A stretch of 64,000 nucleotides of DNA from Aquimixticola soesokkakensis (GCF_900172375.1 NZ_FWFS01000006.1:1-64000); one strand, 5' to 3'. Positions 49,892 to 58,589 are shown, counted from the first letter of the stretch. Translations and numbers: made by a program. Notes: a model not told the origin generated them from the sequence alone.

Positions 49892-51049
49892 ATGCTCTTT
49901 GGTCTCGATATCGCTATTTCCGGCGCGGGTATTGCGGGGCTGGCCTGCGCGCGCGCGCTTGCGTTGCGCGGTGCGAAAGTCACCGTTTACGAACAGGCGC
50001 CCGAGTTGGGGGAAGTGGGCGCAGGCCTGCAAATTTCGCCCAACGGGGTGCGGGTTCTGGACGCGCTGGGGCTGGATGCGCGCGCGCGCGCGGTCCGCTC
50101 GCAGGGTGTGCGCCTGATCGACGGGCGCTCGGCGCGCGGGGTGATCAACCTCGATTTTGCACGCCATTTGCCGGGGCAGGATTTTCTGCTCATGCATCGC
50201 GCCGATCTGTTGGATCTTTTGGCCGAGGGCGCGCGCGGCGTGGGCGTGCGCATCGTGACGGGCAATAAGGTGACGGCCTATACGTCGGATGATCTGGCCG
50301 TGACGCTGCATTTCGCAGATGGCACCACGGCGCGCCATGCGCTTGCGATCGGGGCCGATGGTCTGCATTCCGACCTGCGCCCGATGCTCAACAAATCCAG
50401 CACGCCGTTCTTCACCGGTCAAACCGCCTGGCGCGCCGTGGTGCCCGCGATCGGTGGCGAACCGGCGGAAGCGCGGCTGTACATGGGGGCGGGGCGGCAT
50501 CTGGTGACCTATCCGCTGCGCAACGGCACCCAGGTCAACATCGTCGCGGTGCAGGAACAGGCCGAATGGACCCCCGATAGCTGGTCGCACGAGGATGATC
50601 CGGCGGTGCTGCGGGCGGCATTCGGCGGCTTTGCGCCCGAGGTGCAGGGGCTTTTGGCGCGCGTCGCGCGTGTCCATCGCTGGGGGCTGTTTCGCCATCC
50701 GGTCGCGCGCCACTGGGTCGGTCCGCGCTTTGCCCTATTGGGGGATGCGGCGCATCCGACGCTGCCGTTTCTGGCGCAGGGGGCGGTGATGGCGCTTGAG
50801 GATGGCTGGTCGCTGGCCACGCGGCTTGCGGCGCTGCCCATGGATGAGGCGCTTGCCTTTTACGAGGCCGAGCGCCGCCCGCGTGTCATCCGTGTGATCG
50901 AGGCCGCCAATGCCAATGCGCGCAACTATCACCTCAGCGGCCCCAAGCGCCAGCTTGCCCATACCCTGTTGCGCGGCGCAGGGCGGTTCGCGCCCAAGGC
51001 CGTGGTCGAGCGCTTTGACTGGCTGTATAATTTCGACCCCACCGCCTGA
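49892..51049 (+). CDS. FAD-dependent aromatic monooxygenase, salicylate hydroxylase-like
   Basis: 385 residues from ATG 49892. FAD-binding GxGxxG in DIAISGAGIAGLACARALAL with VTVYEQAPELGEVGAGLQIS, the DG motif ALAIGADGLHSDLRPML, and the GD motif FALLGDAAHPTLPFLAQGAV. These three define group A flavin monooxygenases. The nearest relatives by pattern are salicylate 1-hydroxylase and 3-hydroxybenzoate 6-hydroxylase, but substrate cannot be fixed. The gene stands alone, preceded by the dksA terminator and followed by a hairpin shared with convergent tpiA. Confidence 0.9.
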   Translation: MLFGLDIAISGAGIAGLACARALALRGAKVTVYEQAPELGEVGAGLQISPNGVRVLDALGLDARARAVRSQGVRLIDGRSARGVINLDFARHLPGQDFLLMHRADLLDLLAEGARGVGVRIVTGNKVTAYTSDDLAVTLHFADGTTARHALAIGADGLHSDLRPMLNKSSTPFFTGQTAWRAVVPAIGGEPAEARLYMGAGRHLVTYPLRNGTQVNIVAVQEQAEWTPDSWSHEDDPAVLRAAFGGFAPEVQGLLARVARVHRWGLFRHPVARHWVGPRFALLGDAAHPTLPFLAQGAVMALEDGWSLATRLAALPMDEALAFYEAERRPRVIRVIEAANANARNYHLSGPKRQLAHTLLRGAGRFAPKAVVERFDWLYNFDPTA

Positions 51050-51074
51050 GGCGGTCCCGCGATCGGGGCCGCCT
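51049..51074. terminator. Hairpin between convergent monooxygenase and tpiA genes
   Basis: AGGCGG-t-CCC, loop gcgatc, GGG-g-CCGCCT: nine paired bases and one internal mismatch. It begins at the monooxygenase stop codon. No clear T-run, so termination is likely but weaker than at a classical site. Confidence 0.55.
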
Positions 51075-51102
51075 TTGGCGCGGTGCGAAGGCGCGGGCGT
51101 GC

Positions 51103-51852
51103 TCAGCCTTCGGCTGCGGCGATGATCCCGTTGAAATCGGCAGCCTTCAGGGAGGCCCCGCCCACCAGCGCGCCATCGACGTTTTCAACCGCAAAAATTT
51201 CGGCCGCATTGGCCGGTTTCACCGAACCGCCATACAACAGGCGCATGTCGTTTGCCTGCGCGCCAAAGCGGGCAACCAGTTCGGCGCGCATGAAATCATG
51301 GGCCTCGCTGATTTGCGCGATGGTCGGCACAAGGCCGGTGCCGATGGCCCAAACCGGTTCATAGGCGATGACGGTGTTGGCGGCGGTGGCCGTGTCGGGG
51401 ACAGAGCCTGCGAGTTGCGCGCGGATAACGTCGAGCGTCTTTTCGCCCTCGCGCTCGTCAAGCGTTTCGCCGATGCAGATCACTGCGATCAGCCCCGCAG
51501 CTTGCGCCGCATGCGATTTCGCCTGCACATCCGCATCGCTTTCGCCGTGATCGGTGCGGCGTTCCGAATGGCCGGTCAGGCAGAAACGCGCGCCTGAATC
51601 CTTGAGCATCTGCGCCGAAATATCGCCCGTATGCGCGCCGGAGGGTTCGGCGTGGCAATCCTGACCGCCCACGGCCACGGCGCTGCCCCCCAATGCCGAG
51701 GCCAAGGCCCCGACGAGGGTCGCAGGCGGGCAGATCAGCACTTCGGATTTGGGCGCGCGCCATGTGTCCGCGACGGCCTCGGCCTCCGCGATCTGGGACG
51801 CAAGCCCGTTCATTTTCCAGTTTCCGGCGATCAACATGCGGCGCTCAGCCAT
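51103..51852 (-). CDS. tpiA: Triose-phosphate isomerase
   Basis: 249 residues from ATG 51852 (GGGGAG upstream; a TTG six bases before is less likely). All catalytic elements are visible: AGNWKMNG with Asn-Lys, GHSERR with the electrophilic His, AYEPVWAIGTG with the catalytic Glu, and LLYGGSVKPANA for phosphate binding. It interconverts dihydroxyacetone phosphate and glyceraldehyde 3-phosphate. Two adjacent copies of a TTTGAC-N10-GTCAAA dyad lie directly upstream. Confidence 0.97.
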   Translation of the reverse strand: MAERRMLIAGNWKMNGLASQIAEAEAVADTWRAPKSEVLICPPATLVGALASALGGSAVAVGGQDCHAEPSGAHTGDISAQMLKDSGARFCLTGHSERRTDHGESDADVQAKSHAAQAAGLIAVICIGETLDEREGEKTLDVIRAQLAGSVPDTATAANTVIAYEPVWAIGTGLVPTIAQISEAHDFMRAELVARFGAQANDMRLLYGGSVKPANAAEIFAVENVDGALVGGASLKAADFNGIIAAAEG

Positions 51853-51868
51853 CCTCAACTCCCCTGCG

Positions 51869-51917
51869 TTTGACAGTCACTTCCGTCAAATGAGCTTTGA
51901 CAGAAAATCTGGTCAAA
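51869..51917 (-). promoter_or_regulatory. Twin TTTGAC-N10-GTCAAA operators upstream of tpiA
   Basis: Site 1 is 51869-51890, site 2 is 51896-51917. Both have perfect 6-bp arms and exactly 10-nt spacers, and are 27 bp apart start to start. The nearer site ends 17 bp from the tpiA start codon. TTGACA occurs within the arms, so a -35 element may overlap. 51918-52063 shows no gene. Confidence 0.75.
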
Positions 51918-52063
51918 GGAGTAGCACGCGAGCGTCTGAGGAAAAGCGCAAAACGCGCAGGCCTGAGCCGCGCGGGCCCGATTGCGGCGAAATAATGCGG
52001 GGCAAATCACGCCCGCATATCACACCGGCGCAATCGGTCGCCGCCTGTGCAGGGCGCAAAGGG

Positions 52064-52438
52064 TTAGGCTGCGCCCGCCGAAGGGGGTTCCAGATCGGCA
52101 AATTTGATCGACTCGCCACATCCGCAGGCCTCGACCACATTGGGATTGCGGAACTTGAACCCGCTTTCCAGCAACGAGGTTTCATAGTCGATTTCCGTGC
52201 CGAAAAGGAACATCTGCGCCATGGGGGCGATCATCACGCGCGCACCATCCTGTTCAACAACCTCATCTAGGCTGTTGATTTCGTTTACATATTCCATCGT
52301 GTATTCCATGCCGGCGCAGCCACCTTTCTTGATGCCGATGCGCAGGCCTTCGCTGTTGTCCTTGGACATCAGGCGGGCGATCTGGCGGGCGGCGGCAGGC
52401 GAAATGGTCACGGCCTGTTTTCCGGGAATAGCGAACAT
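52064..52438 (-). CDS. A-type iron-sulfur carrier (IscA/SufA/ErpA family)
   Basis: 124 residues with the three conserved Cys of A-type carriers: KKGGCAGMEY (Cys41) and EACGCGES (Cys105, Cys107). The N-terminal AVTISPAAARQIARLMSKD and central DYETSLLESGFKFRNPNVVE are also typical. It carries [4Fe-4S] or [2Fe-2S] clusters to client enzymes. Which subtype it is cannot be decided; SufT is encoded 1.6 kb away, and the suf operon itself is not in the window. Confidence 0.93.
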   Translation of the reverse strand: MFAIPGKQAVTISPAAARQIARLMSKDNSEGLRIGIKKGGCAGMEYTMEYVNEINSLDEVVEQDGARVMIAPMAQMFLFGTEIDYETSLLESGFKFRNPNVVEACGCGESIKFADLEPPSAGAA

Positions 52439-52461
52439 GGCAGGTCTCCTTTGACCCCAAT

Positions 52462-53205
52462 CTAGTCGCTTGTGCCCATGATCTCAAGGAGGGGCGCACC
52501 AATCATCCCATTGTGAATGGCCCAAATGCCAAGGGACACCGCGATGGCCCAGCCAAAAGACGCCAGCGTGCCGATAATCACATATTCCGCCGTGGCGCTG
52601 TCTTTCGATCCGCTCTCAAAGCGCAGGATGGATTTGGCCGCGATCAAAAAGCCGATGCCAGCGGGGTGTCCGGCGAGAAACATTAGGTAGATCAGCCCGC
52701 GCTCCAACAGCCCGATCATCACGCCGCCGCGTGGCAGGCTGGCCTCGGGGCGTCCCGCGCCAAAAGGGGCCATCAACTGACCCACGGCAAACCCGCCCGC
52801 ACGGGTGGTGTAAATCGCCCCCGCCAGCAAGAGACAGGCCCGTGGCATCCAGGGCAGATCCGCCCAGACCCCGCTGGCAAACAGGTCGGGCGCAAACCCC
52901 GCCACAGCGGCCAGCGTGACCAGATGCGCCAGTTGGTCCGCCAGATACAGTCCCGCCGTCTCGCCCGCTTGCCGATGGGTGGCGGCGTAGACCTTGATCA
53001 CGTCGATGGCGAGATGCGCACCCGCCAGCGCCGCCAGTTGCCACGCGTCCAATGTCCCGATCAACGCTACCGCACAGAGCCAGACGATCAGCGCATGGCC
53101 CAGTAGGACGCGGGGATGGTGTTTTCGCGCCACCATTGCGCCGCTTTGAAACACGTAATCCGCCAGAACATGCGCCAAAAGCAGGACCGCAAGCGTGTCA
53201 AACAT
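52462..53205 (-). CDS. DUF3307 membrane protein
   Basis: 247 residues. The first ~130 residues match DUF3307: LLLAHVLADYVFQSGAMVAR, LGHALIVWLCAVALIGTLDAWQLAALAGAHLAIDVIK, then HQAGETAGLYLADQLAHLVT-like text with conserved His and Asp in membrane segments. Six to seven hydrophobic stretches in total. Its start overlaps the stop of the SatD-like gene by 8 bp. DUF3307 plus SatD is a recurrent pair, probably a regulated membrane function of unknown nature. Confidence 0.87.
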   Translation of the reverse strand: MFDTLAVLLLAHVLADYVFQSGAMVARKHHPRVLLGHALIVWLCAVALIGTLDAWQLAALAGAHLAIDVIKVYAATHRQAGETAGLYLADQLAHLVTLAAVAGFAPDLFASGVWADLPWMPRACLLLAGAIYTTRAGGFAVGQLMAPFGAGRPEASLPRGGVMIGLLERGLIYLMFLAGHPAGIGFLIAAKSILRFESGSKDSATAEYVIIGTLASFGWAIAVSLGIWAIHNGMIGAPLLEIMGTSD

Positions 53206-53884
53206 TGTCCATTTCCTCCTCGACCAGGGCCAAGGCGGCGGCCAGTTCGAACCACCCCGCCGCCGTCAGCGACTTTGTGACGGCTTGGCGCGATTTGCCA
53301 ACCGCTTTTGCCAGATCGGTATAGCTGGGTGGCGCGGGGGCCAGCATCCGCGCGCAGACCTCGGCCTGCGCAGGGGTCCAGCCGCGCGACATATAATCCA
53401 CAAGGATCGTCACCGCGCGCAGACTTGGCTGCGGGCTGGCAAGGCGCAAATACGCGGGTGGGCCTTTGGTGGCGTCCTTGTCGGATTTGATCCGGTCGAG
53501 TGCCCGCCCCGAGACGACAAACACCATATCCGACCGCCCGTTCAGATCGCGGCCCGGATCGCTGCCCAGATCGCCCAGCGCAGGGCCGGTTGCGATCCCG
53601 ATATAGCTGTCGATTGGCGCGCCGTTGGTGTCGCCCAGCGCGCGCAGATGGGCGCGAAAGGCCAAAGCCGCGCGCAGGGCAAATTGCGGCGTGGGCAGGG
53701 CGACCTGCCAGCCGTCGCCGCGATGACGCGTAAAGCGCAGGCTGTCGCCCACCCAGCTTTCTTGCAGCGCGGCGCAGCGCTGCAACGCGTCAAATGCTTC
53801 TTCAAGGGCGCTTGGCGACAGGGTGCTTGACTGGACGAGGTCGCCGGTCAGGACGGCGATGGTTTGGGAAAGAGGGGCTTTCAT
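53198..53884 (-). CDS. SatD-like protein with C-terminal helix-turn-helix
   Basis: 228 residues. N-terminal AVLTGDLVQSSTLSPSALEE and SLRFTRHRGDGWQVALPTPQ, then DSYIGIATGPALGDLGSDPG, resemble SatD and the nucleotide-cyclase-like fold (TGDLV and RGDGW positions). The C-terminal ~45 residues SYTDLAKAVGKSRQAVTKSL are a clear helix-turn-helix. It would bind its own promoter region, which carries several inverted and direct repeats of GGATGC right up to the start codon. It is cotranscribed with the DUF3307 gene. Confidence 0.8.
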   Translation of the reverse strand: MKAPLSQTIAVLTGDLVQSSTLSPSALEEAFDALQRCAALQESWVGDSLRFTRHRGDGWQVALPTPQFALRAALAFRAHLRALGDTNGAPIDSYIGIATGPALGDLGSDPGRDLNGRSDMVFVVSGRALDRIKSDKDATKGPPAYLRLASPQPSLRAVTILVDYMSRGWTPAQAEVCARMLAPAPPSYTDLAKAVGKSRQAVTKSLTAAGWFELAAALALVEEEMDNV

Positions 53885-53962
53885 GCATCCATAATAGGAT
53901 GCTTTTGACCATTTGCAACCTTTTTAGGATGCGTTTGGCGATACGCACCCTTTTGGGGTTGC
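53885..53962 (-). promoter_or_regulatory. Repeated GGATGC/GCATCC operators before the SatD-like gene
   Basis: GCATCC-ataata-GGATGC (53885-53902) is a perfect dyad whose end touches the start codon. GGATGC recurs at 53927-53932, 30 bp from the first copy, as TAGGATGCGTTT, and pairs loosely with CGCACCC at 53944-53950. A wider dyad GCAACC (53915-53920) and GGTTGC (53957-53962) overlaps. This looks like an autoregulatory array. Confidence 0.65.
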
Positions 53963-54011
53963 TTGTTTGGCCCTGCGCACGGCCTTGCCGCACAAAACGC
54001 GCGCGCCAAAC

Positions 54012-54034
54012 AAAAACGCGCCCCGAAGGGCGCG
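54012..54034 (-). terminator. Rho-independent terminator after the SufT gene
   Basis: Minus strand: CGCGCCC-ttcg-GGGCGCG followed by TTTTT. Perfect 7-bp stem with a stable UUCG tetraloop, 27 bp after the stop codon. Confidence 0.9.
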
Positions 54035-54060
54035 CCTGTCATCGCTGTCTCGCCGCTGCG

Positions 54061-54435
54061 CTACATAAAGCCCAGCTCAAGGCGGGCTTCGTCGGACATC
54101 ATGTCCATGCCCCACGGCGGGTTCCACGTCAGTTCGACATCCACCTGTTTGACGCCGGGAACGGCCTCGACCGCATCCGACACCCAGCCGGGCATCTCGC
54201 CGGCGACCGGACAGCCCGGCGCGGTGAGCGTCATGATCACGCGCACCTCGCTCTCGGGGGAGATTTCGATCGTGTACACCAGGCCAAGATCAAAAATATT
54301 GACCGGAATTTCAGGGTCGTAGACGGTGCGGCAGGCCTCGACAATCGCTTCGTGCAGCGGGTTGTCGGTGCTTGACGGTTTGATCAGCGGTGTGCCCTCG
54401 ACGGGCCCTTCAACGGGAGTGGCGTCTTCGCTCAT
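54061..54435 (-). CDS. sufT: SufT-like DUF59/MIP18-family Fe-S assembly protein
   Basis: 124 residues from ATG 54435 (MSEDATPVEG). After a ~30-residue variable tail comes the DUF59 core: AIVEACRTVYDPEIPVNIFD, then LGLVYTIEI, VIMTLTAPGCPVAGEMPGWV with the conserved Cys, and VDVELTWNPPWGMDMMSDEA. In bacteria SufT helps mature Fe-S proteins under high demand. Termination is by a UUCG hairpin. Confidence 0.92.
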   Translation of the reverse strand: MSEDATPVEGPVEGTPLIKPSSTDNPLHEAIVEACRTVYDPEIPVNIFDLGLVYTIEISPESEVRVIMTLTAPGCPVAGEMPGWVSDAVEAVPGVKQVDVELTWNPPWGMDMMSDEARLELGFM

Positions 54436-54757
54436 GATATCCTCGTGCATTTCCGACTAATCATATAGGGTTTTGTCGCCCCGAGGTCTAGGGCCACTCC
54501 GTCCGCGCGGCCGCTCCTTTCTTTGCCGGGAATTTAAGCAAGGTTTCAGAAAATGGGCATGATTTGACCGCTTTGCCCGCCCGATGATGCAAATACCGGT
54601 TGTTCCCCGCGCAAGGCGGCTTTCGCCGCCCCGCAGCGGCGCGCAGGCTGAGGATGCAGGCTGAACGGGCAGGCTGAACGGGCAGGCGGAGCGCCTGCGT
54701 TGCGGCCCGACTGCTCCTGACCTGCTCCTGACGCAAACCACCGACGCGAGGTTCCCG
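54436..54757. repeat. Spacer with 13-bp and 11-bp tandem duplications
   Basis: CAGGCTG starts a 13-bp unit at 54644, 54657, 54670 and (partial) 54683; units two and three are identical, CAGGCTGAACGGG. CTGCTCCTGAC is directly repeated at 54711-54721 and 54722-54732, 26 bp before the permease start. No gene and no purine riboswitch pattern was seen. Confidence 0.85.
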
Positions 54758-56146
54758 ATGTCCGACACAGCCAGCCCCCAACCCACGAGCTCTCAACTGG
54801 TCTACCGCCTTGACGACGTGCCGCCGCCGCCCAAAGCCGCCCTTGCAGCGATCCAGCATGTGCTGGCCTCCATCGTTGGGATTGCCACTCCGACGCTGAT
54901 CATCGGCGGGGCGCTGGGGCTTGGCGCGCATGTGCCCTATCTCATCGCGATGGCGTTTTTCGTCTCCGGCGTGGCCACCTTCATCCAGTGCCGCCGCTTC
55001 GGGCCTGTTGGCTCGGGCCTGTTATCCTTGCAGGGGACATCCTTTGCCTTTCTGGGCGCGGTGCTGGCCGCCGGATTTGCGGTCAAAGGCCAAGGGGGCA
55101 CCCCCGAAGACATTCTGGCGATGATTTTCGGCCTCTGCCTTGCGGGCTGTCTGGTCGAAATCGTGCTGTCGCAATTCATCGACAAACTGGGGCGTATCAT
55201 CAACCCGACGGTGACGGGCATCGTGATCACCGTTATCGGCCTGAGCCTTGTGAAATCGGGGTTCACCGATTTTGCCGGTGGCGCGGCGGCGGGCGAGAGC
55301 CTCGGGCTTCCGGTCAACCTGATCCTTGGCACTATCGTGGTGGCAGTGATCCTGACCGCGACCTTCCACGGCAACCCGATGCTGCGCATTTCAGCCATCA
55401 TGATCGGCCTCGTTGTGGGCACGATCATTGCCGCCCTTTTGGGCATGGTGTCGCTGGCGCCCCTGTCCTCTGCCGCGCTCTTTGCCCTGCCGATGCCGTT
55501 GAAATTCGGGCTTGATTTCAATCTCGGGCTGTTCCTGCCCATCGCCTTTCTGTACCTCGTGACGGCGATTGAAACCTCCGGCGATCTGACGGCGAATTCG
55601 GTGATTTCCGGCGAACCCGTCGAAGGCCCCCTGTATCTGAGCCGCATCAAAGGCGGGGTGCTGGGCGATGGCATCAATTCGGGCATTGCCGCGCTGTTCA
55701 ACACCTTTCCCAACACCACCTTCAGCCAGAACAACGGGGTGATCCAGATGACCGGCGTGGCCTCGCGCCATGTCGGGCTGTGGGCGGGCGGTTTTCTGGC
55801 GCTGATCGGGTTCTTTCCGGTGATCGGCGCGCTGTTCCTGCTGATCCCCAAACCGGTTCTGGGCGGGGCGACATTGGTGCTGTTTGGCACAATCGCGGTG
55901 GCCGGTATCCGCATCCTCGCCAGCCAACCCATCGACCAGCGCCGCGTCTACATCATGGCCGTGAGCTTTGGCCTGTCGCTGGGCGTCACGCTGGTGCCGG
56001 ATGCAACCCAGCACCTGCCGACCTTTCTCAAACAGGTCGTCGCCACCCCGATCACGCTTGCGGGGCTGACGGCGATCATCCTGTCGCTCGTGCTGCCGCA
56101 AGGGGTGACCAAAAACGCCGCCGTGAGCTCGGCGCCCGCAGAGTAA
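54758..56146 (+). CDS. Nucleobase:cation symporter-2 family (uracil-xanthine permease)
   Basis: 462 residues, 14 membrane segments expected. NCS2 features: N-terminal LVYRLDDVPPPPKAALAAIQ then HVLASIVGIATPTLIIGGAL, RRFGPVGSGLLSLQGTSFAF, the signature TAIETSGDLTANSVISGEPV holding the functional Glu, and FNTFPNTTFSQNNGVIQMTG. It imports uracil, xanthine or uric acid with a cation. The QNNGVIQMTGVASR segment points to the xanthine/urate side, but this is not decisive. Monocistronic. Confidence 0.92.
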   Translation: MSDTASPQPTSSQLVYRLDDVPPPPKAALAAIQHVLASIVGIATPTLIIGGALGLGAHVPYLIAMAFFVSGVATFIQCRRFGPVGSGLLSLQGTSFAFLGAVLAAGFAVKGQGGTPEDILAMIFGLCLAGCLVEIVLSQFIDKLGRIINPTVTGIVITVIGLSLVKSGFTDFAGGAAAGESLGLPVNLILGTIVVAVILTATFHGNPMLRISAIMIGLVVGTIIAALLGMVSLAPLSSAALFALPMPLKFGLDFNLGLFLPIAFLYLVTAIETSGDLTANSVISGEPVEGPLYLSRIKGGVLGDGINSGIAALFNTFPNTTFSQNNGVIQMTGVASRHVGLWAGGFLALIGFFPVIGALFLLIPKPVLGGATLVLFGTIAVAGIRILASQPIDQRRVYIMAVSFGLSLGVTLVPDATQHLPTFLKQVVATPITLAGLTAIILSLVLPQGVTKNAAVSSAPAE

Positions 56147-56243
56147 AAACGCGCCGCGAAAGGAGGGCCGTCCGCAGAGCAGGAGGGCCCTCCTTGAGAT
56201 GAGAGCTCTTGATTTTTGAAATATTTAGGCGTTCTTACGGGGT
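56147..56243. other. Palindromic spacer before the HNH nuclease gene
   Basis: AGGAGGGCCCTCCT (56181-56194) is a perfect 14-bp palindrome; AGGAGGGCC also occurs at 56161-56169 and can pair with the same right arm. It may end the permease transcript or act as an operator; no T-run. Confidence 0.5.
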
Positions 56244-57167
56244 ATGGTAAAACTGGTTCTTATGCACAAAGCGGAGTCCCTCTACGAGGATGAGCTGGAT
56301 GTTGCGTATGATTTTCCAAAACAATACCTGAAAGCGATCACGCAAGCCGTCGGTGACTGGATCGTCTATTACGAGCCGGTGAAAGCCGGACCGCGCGGCT
56401 ATTTCGCCGTCGCCAAGATTTCCCGTGTTATCGAGAAACCCGACCAAGCGGGCCGCTACCTCGCGCTGATCGAGGCTGACAGCTATTTATCCTTCGATGT
56501 CGAGGTGCCGCGCCTCAGCGAGGGCGTGCCGCTTGAGACGGCTTTGATCGACCCCTCCGGCATGCCGAAAAAGGGCGGCCTTGTGCAATCTGCGGTTCGC
56601 CGCTTGCCCGAGGCTGACTTTGCGCGGATCGTCAATTGGGGGCTGCCCCAGGACCTAGAGCGCCAGGAGGCTATTCGGTACGATCCTGTCCAGCCTGAAT
56701 TGCATGACGCGCCCGTTCTCTTTGAACGCCCTGTTATCGAGCGATTGACCCGCCGCGCGTATCGCGATGTCGCATTTCGGCGGAAGGTCCGCGAGGCCTA
56801 TGATTTTCGCTGCGCGATGTCGGGGTTGCAGCTGCGCAATGGCGGTGGCCGACCCGAGGTTCAGACCGCCCATATCCGCCCCGTTGAACATGGCGGCAGC
56901 GATGCGGTGCGCAACGGCTTGGCGCTGTCGGGCACGCTGCATTGGATGTTTGATCGCGGCTTGATTTCGGTCGCCCAGGACTGTGAGACAATTCTTGTGT
57001 CGCAAAACAAGGTGCCAAGCGATGTCGTCAGCCGTCTTTTGCGCCCCGATGGCAAGCTGGTAAAGCCAGCCGATCCCCGCTCTGCGCCGCATCCGGCCAA
57101 CCTGCGCTGGCACCGCGAAAACGTGTTCGGTCAGGTCATCGGGGATGAGCCGCTGAATTGGGGCTAG
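56244..57167 (+). CDS. HNH endonuclease with probable PUA-like N-terminal sensor domain
   Basis: 307 residues. The C-terminal nuclease domain shows YDFRCAMSGLQLRNGGGRPE, VQTAHIRPVEHGGSDAVRNG, LALSGTLHWMFDRGLISV, an HNH fold with A-H-I in the first strand, N at NGLAL and H at TLHWMFD. The N-terminal ~150 residues contain YDFPKQYLKAITQAVGDWIV, YYEPVKAGPRGYFAVAKISR, YLALIEADSYLSFDVEVPR. This strand pattern resembles the PUA/EVE-type folds that read modified bases. Such fusions act as modification-dependent restriction enzymes. No methyltransferase gene is adjacent, which fits a type IV-like role. Domain reading of the N-terminus is inference. Confidence 0.82.
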   Translation: MVKLVLMHKAESLYEDELDVAYDFPKQYLKAITQAVGDWIVYYEPVKAGPRGYFAVAKISRVIEKPDQAGRYLALIEADSYLSFDVEVPRLSEGVPLETALIDPSGMPKKGGLVQSAVRRLPEADFARIVNWGLPQDLERQEAIRYDPVQPELHDAPVLFERPVIERLTRRAYRDVAFRRKVREAYDFRCAMSGLQLRNGGGRPEVQTAHIRPVEHGGSDAVRNGLALSGTLHWMFDRGLISVAQDCETILVSQNKVPSDVVSRLLRPDGKLVKPADPRSAPHPANLRWHRENVFGQVIGDEPLNWG

Positions 57168-57176
57168 GGCCCCGCC

Positions 57177-58589
57177 TCACGCCTTTTTGCTGCGGGTTTT
57201 CTTGGCGGGCACGGGGCGCACGCGGCGTTCGATTTCTTCGTAGAGCAGTCCGGCGACGTTTTTCTTTGTGGTGGTTTCGACGCCTTCCAGACCCGGGGAG
57301 GAATTCACTTCCAGCACTTTGGGCCCCTCGTTCGAGCGCAAAAGGTCAACGCCTGCCATTTGCAGGTTGAACGCCTTGGCCGCGCGGATGGCGGTGTCGC
57401 GTTCCTCTTTGGAAATTTTCACCACTTCGGCAGAGCCGCCCAGATGCAGGTTCGAGCGGAAATCCCCCGCAGCGGCCGTGCGTTTGATCGCCGCGATGAC
57501 CTTGCCGCCGACCACCAGACAGCGGATGTCCTCGCCGCCGGCCTCTTTGACGAAATGCTGGACCAGAAAGTTGGCCTTCAGCCCGCGAAAGGCGGAAATC
57601 ACCGATTGGGCGGCCTTTTTGGTTTCGGCCAGAACCACGCCCTTGCCTTGGGTGCTTTCGAGAAGTTTGACGATGATCGGCGCATGGCCGACGAGCGCGA
57701 TCAGGTTGTCGGTGTCTTTGGGGGAATTGGCGAAAGCCGTGGTGGGCATGCCGATGCGATAGCGCGCCAGCACCTGATGGGCGCGCAGCTTGTCGCGGCT
57801 GGCGGTGATGCCTTCGGAACTGTTGAGGCAAAAGGTGCCGATGGTTTCAAACTGGCGGATCACGGCGGTGCCGTAGGAGGTGATGGAGGCGCCGATGCGC
57901 GGAATCACAGCGTCATAGCGCGGCAGGCGTTCGCCGTCGTAGTAAATTTCCGGCGAGAGCGCGTTGATCGCCATATAGCAGCGCGTGGTGTCGATCACTT
58001 CGACGACATGGCCGCGCGCCTCGCCCTCGGAGACCAGCCGCGAGGTGGAATAGGTGTCACGTTCGCGCGACAGCACGGCGATGCGCAGCGCGCGCGGGGG
58101 CACGGCTTCGCGGATCTCGCGCGAATAATAGGTGTCGTAATCCAGTTCCGGCTGGCAAAAACTGTCTGTGGGGCTGACGACCATATGTTCGTCCAGCGCC
58201 TGACGGCCCAAAAGCATCCGGTATTGCATCGTGCCGCGATCTGTCAGCGTCACTTCGATCGGCCAGCGCCGCTCGCCCATTTCGATCTGGGTGGTGATGA
58301 CATAGCGCAGTTCGGTTTCGCCGTTCGACGAGGTCACTTCGCGCCGGTCCACCACATCCGCAGAGCAAGAGATGACGATGTCGTTGCGGTTGGGGACCGG
58401 ATGGATCGAAAAGCGCACCTTGGGGCTTTCGGCGGGACCGAAGGGTTCGATGTCAAAGGCATGCAGTGCAGAGGTCCGCGCGCCCGTGTCCACTTTGACC
58501 TTCAGCGCGGGCAGACCCAAGGCGGGCAGGGCCGCCCATTCTTCCCAACCAAGGGTAAAGGGCGCAGCAGGAAAAGTGGTGTCGGACAT
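57177..58589 (-). CDS. rimK: RimB-RimK fusion: retropepsin-like domain plus ATP-grasp glutamate ligase
   Basis: 470 residues from ATG 58589. Residues 1-150 are an ATP-dependent zinc-protease-like (retropepsin) domain: [20 protein letters not shown] with the catalytic Asp34, and [20 protein letters not shown]. From ~160 the RimK ATP-grasp enzyme follows: [100 protein letters not shown]. RimK adds glutamates to the C-terminus of ribosomal protein S6; in Pseudomonas a separate RimB protease trims them. Here both are one polypeptide. The Lys-rich C-terminus (KKTRSKKA) is an extension. Confidence 0.9.
   Translation of the reverse strand: MSDTTFPAAPFTLGWEEWAALPALGLPALKVKVDTGARTSALHAFDIEPFGPAESPKVRFSIHPVPNRNDIVISCSADVVDRREVTSSNGETELRYVITTQIEMGERRWPIEVTLTDRGTMQYRMLLGRQALDEHMVVSPTDSFCQPELDYDTYYSREIREAVPPRALRIAVLSRERDTYSTSRLVSEGEARGHVVEVIDTTRCYMAINALSPEIYYDGERLPRYDAVIPRIGASITSYGTAVIRQFETIGTFCLNSSEGITASRDKLRAHQVLARYRIGMPTTAFANSPKDTDNLIALVGHAPIIVKLLESTQGKGVVLAETKKAAQSVISAFRGLKANFLVQHFVKEAGGEDIRCLVVGGKVIAAIKRTAAAGDFRSNLHLGGSAEVVKISKEERDTAIRAAKAFNLQMAGVDLLRSNEGPKVLEVNSSPGLEGVETTTKKNVAGLLYEEIERRVRPVPAKKTRSKKA

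Noticed and set aside
54436-54757. Purine riboswitch before the nucleobase permease
   Set aside because: No conserved purine-aptamer core could be found; the spacer is dominated by short tandem repeats.
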